Positions 16,893-25,110 of a stretch of 37,208 nt of DNA are shown here, piece by piece. Below the pieces are notes generated by a model. It saw nothing but the letters and a program-made list of their open reading frames with translations. It had not been told where the DNA came from and ran no database searches. Source of the DNA: Myxococcales bacterium. GTDB taxonomy: Bacteria; Myxococcota_A; Polyangia; JAHFDS01. How positions within the stretch are numbered: the stretch's first letter is position 1; each line of letters begins with the position of its first letter. The stretch covers positions 1 through 37,208 of the forward strand of contig JAHFDS010000021.1 in NCBI GenBank assembly GCA_023248855.1, in the 5' to 3' direction. The position numbers and the translations under genes are program-made.

Positions 16893-18043
16893 GCACACAT
16901 GTGCTGGAGCAGTCCGAGCAGCTCGTGGCCGATGGCGCCAGCGCGCCAGCCCACCAGCAGCGACGGCAGCTCGGCTGCCTGGGGATCGAGCGCAGCACCC
17001 GACAGGTGGGCCCGCGCAAGGTGCTCGAGATCGGACATGGTGGCCAGGGTCGCGGGAGCGATCGCGAGCTCCTCGGCGCGTTTCGCGAGGTGCCCGCGCA
17101 GGAGCTCCACGGCCGGGCCGGTATCGGGGCCGCTTGGCCGGTCGATGCTGGGCAGAGCCTCCTCGGGCAGCTCCCGCGCGTGACGCACGCACGCGACGAG
17201 CTCGACGACGTAGCGCCGCGCCTCTCGCTGCGAAAGGCCCGGGACGCGCTCGAGGTCGGCCGCGGCCGCCGGCTGACGTCTGGCCAGCTCCACCAGGACG
17301 GGATCTTTGACGATCCACGAGGGACGCATGTCACGCGCCCGCGCCGTGCGCTCGCGCCACGCCGCCAGCTCGCGCAGCACCGCCAAGCCCCGCCGATCGA
17401 GGCGATGGCGGCCCTTGACCTCGCGAAAGCGCGCCTCGTCGGGCGGCGTCACGTACGCCTCGGGCCGCACGAGCGGGGCCATCTCCTCCTCGGCCCAGGC
17501 GAGCCGGCCCGCCTGCTCGAGCTGCGCGATCAGCTGGTCGTACGCGTCGAGGAGCGGCACCACGTCGCCGAGCGCGTACTCCACCTGCTCGGGGCGGAGG
17601 GGCCTTCTCGTCCAGCCCGACCACTGCTCGACCTTGTCCACGTGCAGCCCGAGCGTGCGTTCGATCAACGTCGCATAGCCGACCTGGTGCCCGAAGCCGA
17701 GCAGGGCCGCCGCGCGCTGCGTGTCGAAGACGGGACGCAGGGGCGCGCCTGCGTGCCCGAGCAGGATCTCGAGATCCGCGCGCCCGGCGTGGAAGACCTT
17801 GAGGCGAGCCGGATCCGTGAGCAGGCGCACGAGCGGCGCGAGGTCCACGCGCAGTGGATCGACGGCGATCGCGTGCACCTGGCCACCTGGCGTGCGGCCA
17901 GCCACCTGCACCAGCGCGAGGATGGGGCCATAGGTGCGCTCCCAGGTGAACTCGGTGTCGACGGCCAGCCGCGAGGCGCCGAACAGCGGTGCGAGGGCGG
18001 CCTCGAGGGCCTCGGGGCGATCGACGAGACGGGAGTCGGACAC
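16889..18043 (-). CDS. rnd: ribonuclease D
   Basis: 384 residues from the GTG at 18041-18043, with another GTG two codons upstream. DEDD exonuclease domain: ExoI AVDTEFTWERTY, ExoII VFHAGRADLEILLGHAG, FDTQRAAALLG, WSGWTRRPLRPEQVEYALGDVVPLL (ExoIII with the YAxxD form). This is followed by an HRDC domain (about 205-285: LRELAAWRERTARARDMRPSWIVKDPVLVELARRQP) and a second helical HRDC-like segment to the end. Known role of the family is 3'-end trimming of tRNA and other stable RNAs. Length and order match bacterial RNase D. TAGGCT lies exactly six bases before this GTG and there is no ribosome-binding site, which favours a leaderless start here. Confidence 0.95.
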   Translation of the reverse strand: MSDSRLVDRPEALEAALAPLFGASRLAVDTEFTWERTYGPILALVQVAGRTPGGQVHAIAVDPLRVDLAPLVRLLTDPARLKVFHAGRADLEILLGHAGAPLRPVFDTQRAAALLGFGHQVGYATLIERTLGLHVDKVEQWSGWTRRPLRPEQVEYALGDVVPLLDAYDQLIAQLEQAGRLAWAEEEMAPLVRPEAYVTPPDEARFREVKGRHRLDRRGLAVLRELAAWRERTARARDMRPSWIVKDPVLVELARRQPAAAADLERVPGLSQREARRYVVELVACVRHARELPEEALPSIDRPSGPDTGPAVELLRGHLAKRAEELAIAPATLATMSDLEHLARAHLSGAALDPQAAELPSLLVGWRAGAIGHELLGLLQHMCA

Positions 18044-18049
18044 GCGCAC

Positions 18050-18055
18050 AGCCTA
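18050..18055 (-). promoter_or_regulatory. candidate leaderless -10 (TAGGCT) of rnd
   Basis: TAGGCT on the minus strand, six bases before the GTG at 18043. Confidence 0.4.
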
Positions 18056-18064
18056 CTCGCCTCC

Positions 18065-18101
18065 CTAGCAAAAAAACCGCTGGTCGCTCCGGATTTGCTA
18101 G
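18065..18101. repeat. perfect 8-base inverted repeat between rnd and the metallopeptidase
   Basis: CTAGCAAA (18065-18072) and TTTGCTAG (18094-18101), centres 29 bases apart. The right arm overlaps the candidate -10 TAGCGT of the peptidase and the left arm lies just upstream of the rnd -10, so a shared operator is possible. Confidence 0.45.
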
Positions 18102-18104
18102 CGT
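18099..18104 (+). promoter_or_regulatory. candidate -10 (TAGCGT) of the metallopeptidase
   Basis: Predicts a start near 18111 and a 19-base leader carrying AAGGAGG (18118-18124), the strongest ribosome-binding site in the window. Confidence 0.35.
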
Positions 18105-18129
18105 GCGGCGCGCCCCCAAGGAGGTCCCC

Positions 18130-20508
18130 ATGGCTCGTTCGCTCCCCCGCCTCGCCATCCTCTGCTCGTCGCTCTTCTGGTCGCTGCCCGCGAGCGCCGC
18201 GACGGCGCGCATCGTCCGGCCGGGTCAAGCGTCGCCCCGCGTGACCGTCGGGCTGCTATCCCCCGCACGCAGCCTGCCGGTCGAGCAGATCGCGCGCGAG
18301 CACCTGCTCTCGGCGCCGCGTGCGCAGGGCGGCGTGGGCGCCGTGGAGCTGGCGTCGCCCGAGACGCACCAGCTCGGCTCGCTGCGGGTGGTGCGCTTCG
18401 CCCAGACGGTGAGCGGGCTGACGGTGGTGGGCGGCGGGGCCGCGGTGCTGGTGGACGAGGGGGGCCGCGTGCGCGCGACCACGGCCACGCTGGTGCTGCA
18501 TCCGCCGGCGGCGCTCGCGCCGGCCATCGCGCTCGACGACGCGCTCGCTCGGGTCGACCGCGCCACGGTGCACGAGGGCACGCTGCGCCCCGAGCACGCC
18601 ACGCTGGCCCTGCTGCGTGAAGGTGAGGACGGGCGGCTCGTGTGGGCGGTGACACCGCCGCCGTCGCTCCTGCTGCGCTCGGCGCCGATGGTCCTGGTGG
18701 ACGCGCGGACCGGCGCCCTCGTGCGCACGATCGAGCGCGCGCGGGACGCGAGGCTGCGCGTCTACCCGTCGAACCCGGTGGCGACGCCGATGACGATGGA
18801 GGTCGACGTCACGGATCTCGTGACGGCGACGCCGCAGCACCTCAAGAGCGCGCTCGTGGACGCGCGCAATTGCCCCGACCGCCACGCGCTCACCAACGTG
18901 TCGATCATGGGCCTTCAGATCGGCATTCATCTCTGCAGCGAGGAGGCGGTCGCGACCGCGGACGCGATGGGCAACTTCGTCTACGACCCGTCGATGCCGA
19001 ACGCGCCCGACGACCTGTTCGCCGAGTCGCACATGTACTGGCACGTCTCGGGCATCTATGCCTTCTTCAAGGCGCTCGGCTTCGGCGACGTCAACTCGCT
19101 GCCGCTGCGCAGCGTCGTGAACTTCCGCATCCCGATCGACGTCGCGCGCGGCGGCTTCGACATCGCCAATGCCACAAACCCCAATGGCAACCTCTACGCA
19201 TTCGACAATGCGTTCTTCCTGCCGGGTGCGGGTGGGCTCATCCCCGGCGTCGACCGCAACTTCGACTCGATCGTGTTCGGGCAAGGGTCGCTCGTGGACT
19301 TCTCGTACGACGGCGACGTGATCTCGCACGAGTTCACGCACGCGGTCATCGGCGCGACCTCGCATCTCGACATGCAGGATCTCGACGAGCAAGGGCTCGA
19401 CCCTTCGACCGGCGGGATGAACGAGGGCTACGCGGACTACTTCGCGGCGGCGCGCACGGGCGACTCGCACGTGGGTGAGTACGCGGCGACGGGTCTGCCC
19501 ACCACGGGCGGCGCCATCCGCGACGTCGCGAACACCGAGCGCTGCCCCGACACGCTGTGGGGCGAGGTCCACCAGGACAGCCATCCCTGGTCGGGAGCGC
19601 TCTGGCAGATCAGGAGCGCGCTCGGCGCGCCGGCGGACCGCGCGATCCTGGCGGCCATCACGATGCTGCCGCGTGACGCGGACTTCGACGACGCGTCCAT
19701 GATGACGGCGCAGGCGATCACGACGGCCCTCGGTGCCCAGGCAGGCATGCAGGCACGGCAGATCTTCGAGCAGCGCAACGTGTGGGCCTGCAAGCGCGTG
19801 GTGCGGCTCGACGCGCCCCGGCCGATCCTGTTCGGACCGGGCCGCGCCGAGGCCGGCACGATGCCTTACGCGCCGCCGCCGCTGCAGCTCGAGGCGGCGA
19901 TCATGGCCGGAGGCGGCCTCAAGGTGACCTTCGGCGTGCAGAACGGCGCCGCCGCGGCCATCCCGGGCATGGGCGCCGCGCCCGCGCCGCACGTGCTCGT
20001 CAAGAAGGACAGCGCCATCAAGTTCTCCTACGCCGCCGGCACGGTCACGAGCGACGCGACGGCGGACGTCACGGCAGTGCTCTCGGCGGACCCGATGCAA
20101 CCGGGAATGCAGCAGGGCGTCGCGCAATGGTTCGCGACCGCGGCGGCAGGCACGTATTATCTGGCGATCGTCAATGCAGGCGATGCGGCGATCTATCGCA
20201 ATGTGGCCGTGACGTCGCTGCCCATGGGCGCAGGTGGAATGGGTGGCGCAGGTGGCATGGGTGGCGCGGGCGGCATGGGCGGTGACGGTGGGGCGGGCGC
20301 GGGCGGCGCAGGCGCAGGCGGTGATGGCGGCGCGCCGATGGGCGGTGACGGTGGGGCGGGCGCGGGCGCGGCAGGAGCCGGAGCCGGAGGGTCTGCAGCG
20401 GCACCGAACAAGAAGGATGCCGGTGGCTGCGCAACCGGCGGTGGGGGATCGGGCGCGTGGTGGTTGCTGGCAGTGGGGCTGTTGCTCAGGCAGCGAAGGC
20501 GGCGATAG
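18130..20508 (+). CDS. gluzincin metallopeptidase (thermolysin/fungalysin-like) with MYXO-CTERM tail
   Basis: 792 residues; ATG with AAGGAGG upstream. Signal peptide (LAILCSSLFWSLPASA), then an FTP-like propeptide (about 50-220: LRVVRFAQTVSGLTVVGGGAAVLVDEGGRV, ALVRTIERARDARLRVYP). The catalytic domain has zinc motif HEFTH (H400, E401, H404) and the third ligand in GGMNEGYADYFAAA (E432), with WGEVHQDSHPWSGALWQIR downstream as the likely proton-donor/substrate region. This order fits M4/M36 secreted proteases activated by removal of the propeptide. A beta domain (about 575-695), a Gly/Met/Ala-rich stalk with nucleotide repeats and the C-terminal signal follow: GGCATGGGGSGAWW, membrane helix, RQRRRR. 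That is the MYXO-CTERM type, thought to anchor or sort proteins to the surface. The frame continues upstream to 17989 inside rnd, which I ignored. Confidence 0.92.
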   Translation: MARSLPRLAILCSSLFWSLPASAATARIVRPGQASPRVTVGLLSPARSLPVEQIAREHLLSAPRAQGGVGAVELASPETHQLGSLRVVRFAQTVSGLTVVGGGAAVLVDEGGRVRATTATLVLHPPAALAPAIALDDALARVDRATVHEGTLRPEHATLALLREGEDGRLVWAVTPPPSLLLRSAPMVLVDARTGALVRTIERARDARLRVYPSNPVATPMTMEVDVTDLVTATPQHLKSALVDARNCPDRHALTNVSIMGLQIGIHLCSEEAVATADAMGNFVYDPSMPNAPDDLFAESHMYWHVSGIYAFFKALGFGDVNSLPLRSVVNFRIPIDVARGGFDIANATNPNGNLYAFDNAFFLPGAGGLIPGVDRNFDSIVFGQGSLVDFSYDGDVISHEFTHAVIGATSHLDMQDLDEQGLDPSTGGMNEGYADYFAAARTGDSHVGEYAATGLPTTGGAIRDVANTERCPDTLWGEVHQDSHPWSGALWQIRSALGAPADRAILAAITMLPRDADFDDASMMTAQAITTALGAQAGMQARQIFEQRNVWACKRVVRLDAPRPILFGPGRAEAGTMPYAPPPLQLEAAIMAGGGLKVTFGVQNGAAAAIPGMGAAPAPHVLVKKDSAIKFSYAAGTVTSDATADVTAVLSADPMQPGMQQGVAQWFATAAAGTYYLAIVNAGDAAIYRNVAVTSLPMGAGGMGGAGGMGGAGGMGGDGGAGAGGAGAGGDGGAPMGGDGGAGAGAAGAGAGGSAAAPNKKDAGGCATGGGGSGAWWLLAVGLLLRQRRRR
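20224..20390 (+). repeat. Gly-rich coding repeats with a 31-base exact duplication
   Basis: GMGGA-type repeats of the protease stalk. A 31-base segment at 20275-20305 recurs exactly at 20338-20368, 63 bases (21 codons) apart, keeping frame. Confidence 0.85.
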
Positions 20509-20540
20509 GCACGTCGATGCCCGCGTGGACCTCGAACCTC

Positions 20541-21554
20541 CTACCCTGACAGCAGCCGATCCGCCGCGCGCACACTCTCCTGGGCCAGCGTCAGCTCTTC
20601 GCTGAGGGCGCCGAGGAGCCCCTGCTCTGCCGCGTCGCTGGACGCGGGCGAGCCGACCTTCATCGCCGTGATCTCGAGATGCGTGGCGATGCGGTCGCTG
20701 CGGGCGTCGCATTGTACGAGTCGGTCGCGCCATTCGTGAGCGAGGCCAAGCTGCTGCATCACCAGCTCGGCCTCCGAGACCTCCAGGCCCGCTATGGCAC
20801 GCGCGCGGCGCTCGAGGCGGTGCTGGTCGTCGCATCGTGCCAGCTCGGCGCGCAATGCGGCCCGCTGGGCTGAAATGACGTCGAGCTGACGGACCAGGTC
20901 GGCCCCGAGGTCGAGCAGGCCCGCATACACCGGCCGGGCGGCCACGCAGGCCTCGAGCCGGCGCAATGCGCGCAAGGCACGGGCGCGCGGCCGGGAGCGG
21001 CGCCACCGAATGGCCAGGGCGCAGACGAGGAGGCCAAGCGCCGACAGTGAAAGGATGCTGATGCGCACTGGCGAGCCGAGGGTCCGGCCGACGACGGTTG
21101 CGCCCACAGGTGCCACGGGTATAGCCGCAGACTCCAGCTCGAGCCCGCCGTCGAGGCGCCCCACCAGCTCGTCCTGCGTGATGAGACGTGTCACTGCCAG
21201 GGGGAGCGGTCGCCCCACCAAACAGGCGCCCTCGAGCCCCACTGCGACGCACGCTCGGCCCGTCCGGCCCGTCGGCTCGAACGCGTAGGCGTGAGCGTTC
21301 TCGTCGGAACGCACGAGGCGCAGGCCCCCGGCGTCCCAGTCGAGCAGGCCCGGACCCGGGCTGGCGCCGGCGCGGCGATCCGTCACGGCGTCCACCACCG
21401 AGCCGTCGGCGCGGTCGCGCAGGCTCCCAAGGACGCGCACCGGACCGGCGACGGGCAGAACGAAGGCGCCGGGGGGCAGGCGCACGCGCTGCTCGGCCCG
21501 CGCGCCGGCGGAGGCCAGGAGGAGGGTGCCGACAATACATGCGTGCATGCGCAT
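20541..21554 (-). CDS. membrane protein with extracytoplasmic beta domain and coiled coil
   Basis: 337 residues. Signal peptide (MRMHACIVGTLLLASAGARA), a beta-rich outer domain (about 22-155), one membrane helix (ISILSLSALGLLVCALAIRW, about 167-186), a basic RRSRPRARALRALRR stop-transfer stretch, then a long helical, probably coiled-coil cytoplasmic domain (AQRAALRAELARCDDQHRLERRARAI ... TAMKVGS). Third gene of the ECF sigma / vWA operon; its ATG is one base past the vWA stop codon. No family recognised. The topology, an outer domain joined to a cytoplasmic coiled coil, would suit passing a signal across the membrane to the sigma system, which is inference. Confidence 0.75.
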   Translation of the reverse strand: MRMHACIVGTLLLASAGARAEQRVRLPPGAFVLPVAGPVRVLGSLRDRADGSVVDAVTDRRAGASPGPGLLDWDAGGLRLVRSDENAHAYAFEPTGRTGRACVAVGLEGACLVGRPLPLAVTRLITQDELVGRLDGGLELESAAIPVAPVGATVVGRTLGSPVRISILSLSALGLLVCALAIRWRRSRPRARALRALRRLEACVAARPVYAGLLDLGADLVRQLDVISAQRAALRAELARCDDQHRLERRARAIAGLEVSEAELVMQQLGLAHEWRDRLVQCDARSDRIATHLEITAMKVGSPASSDAAEQGLLGALSEELTLAQESVRAADRLLSG

Positions 21555-21555
21555 A

Positions 21556-23748
21556 TCAATGCAGCAGCTGGTAGGCGGCGCGGTCGAGCAGCAGGGAGAG
21601 CACCAGCGGATCGCGCGACAGCTCGCCGCTGCCGAGAACGCTGGCGTACTGCTCGAGCAGCTCCGCGTCGCGACCGAGGGTCGGGTCGTGCCAGCGCGCG
21701 GCCGCAGCCCGCAAGAGCTGCGCGCGCTCGGCCACGCGCGCCGCCCAGGAGGCGTGCCGGCTGCCGGAGGCGCCGAGCAGGGTCATGCCCGTGCGGAAGC
21801 CAAGCACGGTGCGCGCGACGCTCGGGCTCTCGGTGGCGGCCGAGGCCTCGGCGCTGCCGGCCGTGTCCACGCGCACCACCAGCTCCTCGACGTGGTTCGC
21901 GCCGCGGACACGGTCCTTGTAGCGCAGCTCGACGGTCGCCAGGGCCTGCTGGCCGTGCCCCGGGGGCGCCTCGAGCTCGAGCAGCATCGTGTGGCTGTCG
22001 GCGCGGGCGAAGCCGGGGATGAAGAAGCGCATGCCGCCGTGCGCATCGACCTGGCGGTCGGCGCGGATGCGGTCGTGGCGCTCGGCGCGGCGGTCGATGG
22101 CGACCTCGCTACCGCGCACGCGCGCGGCCTCGGCCTCGCCCAGGCGACGCGAGCCGTACGTTTGCAGGAGGCGCACGCCGGGCGCGACGCGCACACGCAG
22201 CTCCACCGCGCGCGCCACGGGCTGGGCGCGCAGCTCGATCTCCTGCGCCAGGATCGCGGCGATCGACGCCAGATCCTGCACGTAGTAGTAGCCACCGCCG
22301 CCGTGCTCCGACAGCGCCACCATCTGCCGGCCGTCGTACGACGAGCCGATGCCGATGGTCGTGGTCTCGATGCCGTCGTGAAACGCGCGCGCGGCACGTG
22401 CCGAGAGCTGCCACGGGTCGGTGTTGCCCACGTTGGCCTCGCCGTCCGAGAACACCACCGCCAGACGCACCACGTCCGCGCGGTCGGGCGCGCGGCGCGC
22501 CTGCGCGTAGCCGGCGGCCAGGCCCGCCTCGAGGTTCGTGCTGCCCGCGGTCTCGATGCGGTCGATGGCCTGCAGGATGGCCTGCTTTCGCGCGCCCACC
22601 GGACCCTCGGGCACGACGACGCGGGCGCCGGTCTCGTAGGTCACGATGGCGACTCGGTCGGTCGGCTGCAGCCGCGCGACCATCTGCCGCGCCGCTTCGC
22701 GCGCCTGACGGATGGGCTCACCCGACATGGAGCCTGAGACGTCTAGGATCAAGGTTGCCGCAATGACGGGGCGGCCCATTGGCAACGCCTCTGCCCCGCG
22801 CAGGCGCAATCGCAAATGCACGGGGCCACCGGCGGGCGGCAATGCGGCGCGCTCGGTGTCTGCGCGCAATGACAGTGCGGTCTCGGTCGGCGCGGCGAGC
22901 GGCTCGCCGTAGCGGCCGCCGAAGTCGGCCGCTAGCTGCAAGGCACGCGGCGGTGCGTGCCCGCGGGCGAGCGCCTCGGCAAAGCGGGCGAAGCTGCCAC
23001 CGCCCGGGCGATACGTGGTGGCGAAGCGGCCCTCGGGGTCGAGGTACCTGCGAAGGGGCGGTCCGGAGGCGGTCGGAAGGGTGGCGACGTAGCCGCCGCC
23101 GCCACGACCGGTGCCAAGGAAGCCGAGGGTGGTCTCGCCGCCGCTGCCGGGGCGGCCGTCGCGGTCGTCGAGGCCGAGGTCGGGCAACCCGCTGTCACTT
23201 TTCTGCGCCTTGTTCCTTGCTCTCACGATGTCGGAGCCCGCGAGGTCATGGAGGCTGTTCGGATCGCGCGTGCGCTTCGGCGTCATCTCCGGCTGCTCGC
23301 CCCCGGCGTAGTGGCCGGGAGCGTCATTCGCGTTGTCCTTCCAGACGCTGTCGGCAATTCCAACGCGCCTGCGCTTGGGGGCATCGGCGCGAGCGCGAGC
23401 GGGCTCGAGAGTCCCAGGCACGTCGGCGGGAGATGGCGCCCCCCAGGCCTCGTACTTCCCCTCGGAGTCCTCGGACTCCTGGCGCGCCACCTCCGATCGC
23501 GCCGCCGGTGACGTCACCACCGCCTCTGGCGGCGAGCGCTTCAGATAGCGCGTGGAGCCCACCCCCAGCAGGAGCGCTGCCGCGCCGGACAGCGCCAGCG
23601 CCATCGGCCCGAGGCGCGTCGAGGGTCGTCTATGCACCCGGCCCGCGCGCAGCCGGGCTCGCACGCGGGCGTCCACGGCGTCGGGCATCCCCGCGCGCTC
23701 GAGCTCGGCGTCGGCCGCTCCGAGGGCCGTGCGAAAATCACTTGGCAT
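21556..23748 (-). CDS. membrane-anchored vWA-domain protein, candidate anti-sigma factor
   Basis: 730 residues from the ATG at 23746-23748, which overlaps the sigma-factor gene by 11 bases. A short helical cytoplasmic segment (1-45: FRTALGAADAELERAGMPDAVDARVRARL) precedes one membrane helix (about 50-66). A long low-complexity outer linker runs to about residue 210. The vWA domain (about 325-510) has a complete metal-ion-dependent adhesion site: D336-V-S338-G-S340, T404 in STNLEAGL, and D435 in FSDGEAN. A C-terminal domain resembles that of YfbK-type proteins (about 520-730). The position right after an ECF sigma gene, with a small N-terminal cytosolic part and one membrane helix, is that of an anti-sigma factor. 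The outer vWA domain would be the sensor. It lacks an obvious zinc-binding HxxxCxxC motif. Confidence 0.85.
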   Translation of the reverse strand: MPSDFRTALGAADAELERAGMPDAVDARVRARLRAGRVHRRPSTRLGPMALALSGAAALLLGVGSTRYLKRSPPEAVVTSPAARSEVARQESEDSEGKYEAWGAPSPADVPGTLEPARARADAPKRRRVGIADSVWKDNANDAPGHYAGGEQPEMTPKRTRDPNSLHDLAGSDIVRARNKAQKSDSGLPDLGLDDRDGRPGSGGETTLGFLGTGRGGGGYVATLPTASGPPLRRYLDPEGRFATTYRPGGGSFARFAEALARGHAPPRALQLAADFGGRYGEPLAAPTETALSLRADTERAALPPAGGPVHLRLRLRGAEALPMGRPVIAATLILDVSGSMSGEPIRQAREAARQMVARLQPTDRVAIVTYETGARVVVPEGPVGARKQAILQAIDRIETAGSTNLEAGLAAGYAQARRAPDRADVVRLAVVFSDGEANVGNTDPWQLSARAARAFHDGIETTTIGIGSSYDGRQMVALSEHGGGGYYYVQDLASIAAILAQEIELRAQPVARAVELRVRVAPGVRLLQTYGSRRLGEAEAARVRGSEVAIDRRAERHDRIRADRQVDAHGGMRFFIPGFARADSHTMLLELEAPPGHGQQALATVELRYKDRVRGANHVEELVVRVDTAGSAEASAATESPSVARTVLGFRTGMTLLGASGSRHASWAARVAERAQLLRAAAARWHDPTLGRDAELLEQYASVLGSGELSRDPLVLSLLLDRAAYQLLH

Positions 23749-24301
23749 CGTCGACCTCCCAGCCGTGCGCGCGCAGATGCGCCTCGGCACGGGCGATGAG
23801 CTTGGACACGTAGCCCTCGGACACCGAGAGCGCCTCGGCCACCTCGCGCTGGCTCTTGCCGTCGAGGAGCTTCATGCACAGCGCGATGCGCTGCTGCCCA
23901 GGCAAGGTCGAGAGCACTGCCAGGGCCGCCCTCGCCTGCTCGTGCTCGGCGAGCTGTGCCTCGGCCGAGAGGTCGGCCTGTCGTTCGGGCTCCCGGGCGG
24001 CGCCGAGCATGCGCCGCAACAGCGATTTCTCCCTGCGGATGGCCGAGACGGCGACGTTGGCCGTCACGCGGTACAGCCACGCGCCGATGTCCTCGTGCGT
24101 CGACAGCCGCGGCAGGTGCTCCCAGAGCTTGAGGAAGACGTCATGCGTCACGTCCTCCGCGAAGCCGCGCTTGCCACCGCTGTAGCGCAAGCAGAGCCGG
24201 TAGACGCGCTGGCGGTGCTGCTCGTAGCAGGCCTCGAAGGTGGCCGCATGGGCGCGTCGGTCCCCCTCCGCCATCTCCAGGAGCCTCGCTGCAGCCGGCA
24301 T
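23738..24301 (-). CDS. ECF-family RNA polymerase sigma factor
   Basis: 187 residues. Region 2 (about 20-85) reads FEACYEQHRQRVYRLCLRYSGG...AEDVTHDVFLKLWEHL...IGAWLYRVTANVAV; region 4 (about 130-185) reads LSTLPGQQRIALCMKLLDGKSQREVAEALSVSEGYVSKLIARAEAHL with its helix-turn-helix. No region 1 or 3, as expected for ECF. An alternative ATG nine codons in (24272-24274) begins MAEGDRR and would give a better-spaced leader if the promoter at 24311-24338 is used. First gene of a three-gene operon with the vWA protein and the coiled-coil membrane protein. Confidence 0.93.
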   Translation of the reverse strand: MPAAARLLEMAEGDRRAHAATFEACYEQHRQRVYRLCLRYSGGKRGFAEDVTHDVFLKLWEHLPRLSTHEDIGAWLYRVTANVAVSAIRREKSLLRRMLGAAREPERQADLSAEAQLAEHEQARAALAVLSTLPGQQRIALCMKLLDGKSQREVAEALSVSEGYVSKLIARAEAHLRAHGWEVDDAK

Positions 24302-24310
24302 TCAGAAGCT

Positions 24311-24338
24311 ACCACGCGGCTGGGGGCAGGAACTTTCC
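24311..24338 (-). promoter_or_regulatory. candidate ECF-type autoregulatory promoter
   Basis: Minus strand GGAAAG (24333-24338), 16-base spacer, CGTGGT (24311-24316), close to the GGAAC / CGTC pattern of ECF promoters, directly before the sigma gene. Its first base lies in the methyltransferase stop codon. Confidence 0.35.
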
Positions 24339-25030
24339 TACCGGACGCCGCCGAAGACCGCCTGCGACCCCCGGCGCCAGAAGCACTCCGGCTCGGAGAA
24401 GCCTGCATGCGCCAGCGCCGCCAGCTCGACATGGAGCGGCAGGTAGCGGTCCTCCTTGGCCCAGGCGGCCAGGTGCCCGCGCGCTTCTTCGGGGCCGATC
24501 CCGGCGGCGCCCATCCACGCCACCCAGCCCTCGTAGGTCCTTGCCGCCAGTGCCGAATCGGCGCTCACGGTCGCGTCGAGGCTGAGAAACACACCGCCCG
24601 GCGGCAGCGCGCGATGGATCGCGGCGTAGAGCGCGGTCTTCTTCTCGAGCTCGTGCACGTGGTGCAGGGACAGCGACGCGACGATGGCGTCAGCCGGCGG
24701 CAGCGCGCCGAAGTAGCTCGCCTCGTGGAAGCTGGCGCGCTCGCCGTAGGGCGCGAGCCGCAGCCGCGCCTGCGCCAGCATGTCCGGATCGACGTCGAGC
24801 ACGGCCGCGCGCGACCCCGGCACCGCGGCGAGCACCGCGGCGGAGAGCGCTCCCGTGCCCGCCCCGAGGTCGAGCACTGCCAGCGCCGGCGGGGCGAGCG
24901 CCGCCAGCACCTCGACGCCGGCGGCGAGCATCTCCTCGTAGTGCGGCACGAAGCGCCGGATCTGAGCGTCGTAGCTGTCTACGCTCAGGCGGAGGTGGCT
25001 CTCGACCGAGTGCTTGGGGGGCGAGCTCAT
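24338..25030 (-). CDS. class I SAM-dependent methyltransferase
   Basis: 230 residues. ATG at 25028-25030 chosen over in-frame upstream codons, because TACACT lies exactly six bases before it and the upstream part looks non-coding. Motif I VLDLGAGTGALSAAVL (about 52-67), acidic strand-2 end VLDVDPDML, motif with ADAIVASLSLHHVHELEKK, and PPGGVFLSLDA typical of post-motif III. Arrangement is that of UbiE/CmoA-like small-molecule methyltransferases; the substrate cannot be read. It sits between the ECF operon and the divergent SprT gene. Confidence 0.88.
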   Translation of the reverse strand: MSSPPKHSVESHLRLSVDSYDAQIRRFVPHYEEMLAAGVEVLAALAPPALAVLDLGAGTGALSAAVLAAVPGSRAAVLDVDPDMLAQARLRLAPYGERASFHEASYFGALPPADAIVASLSLHHVHELEKKTALYAAIHRALPPGGVFLSLDATVSADSALAARTYEGWVAWMGAAGIGPEEARGHLAAWAKEDRYLPLHVELAALAHAGFSEPECFWRRGSQAVFGGVR

Positions 25031-25036
25031 GGCCCC

Positions 25037-25042
25037 AGTGTA
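25037..25042 (-). promoter_or_regulatory. candidate leaderless -10 (TACACT)
   Basis: Minus-strand TACACT six bases before the methyltransferase ATG. Confidence 0.45.
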
Positions 25043-25098
25043 CGTGAACAGGCTCCGGCCGGGCTTGCCGCGCCGGCGCCACTGGCAGACCCGCGTGG

Positions 25099-25104
25099 CA
25101 GACT
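25099..25104 (+). promoter_or_regulatory. candidate leaderless -10 variant (CAGACT)
   Basis: CAGACT six bases before the GTG at 25111; first base is C rather than T. Confidence 0.3.
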
Positions 25105-25110
25105 GGGTCC

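Noticed and set aside
18256-21540. Open frame of 1094 codons antisense to the metallopeptidase
   Set aside because: Arg/His-rich low-complexity translation; the plus strand has signal peptide, zinc motif and MYXO-CTERM.
24281-24301. TAGCTT four bases before the sigma-factor ATG as a leaderless site
   Set aside because: The spacing is four, not six, and an ECF-type promoter explains the region better.
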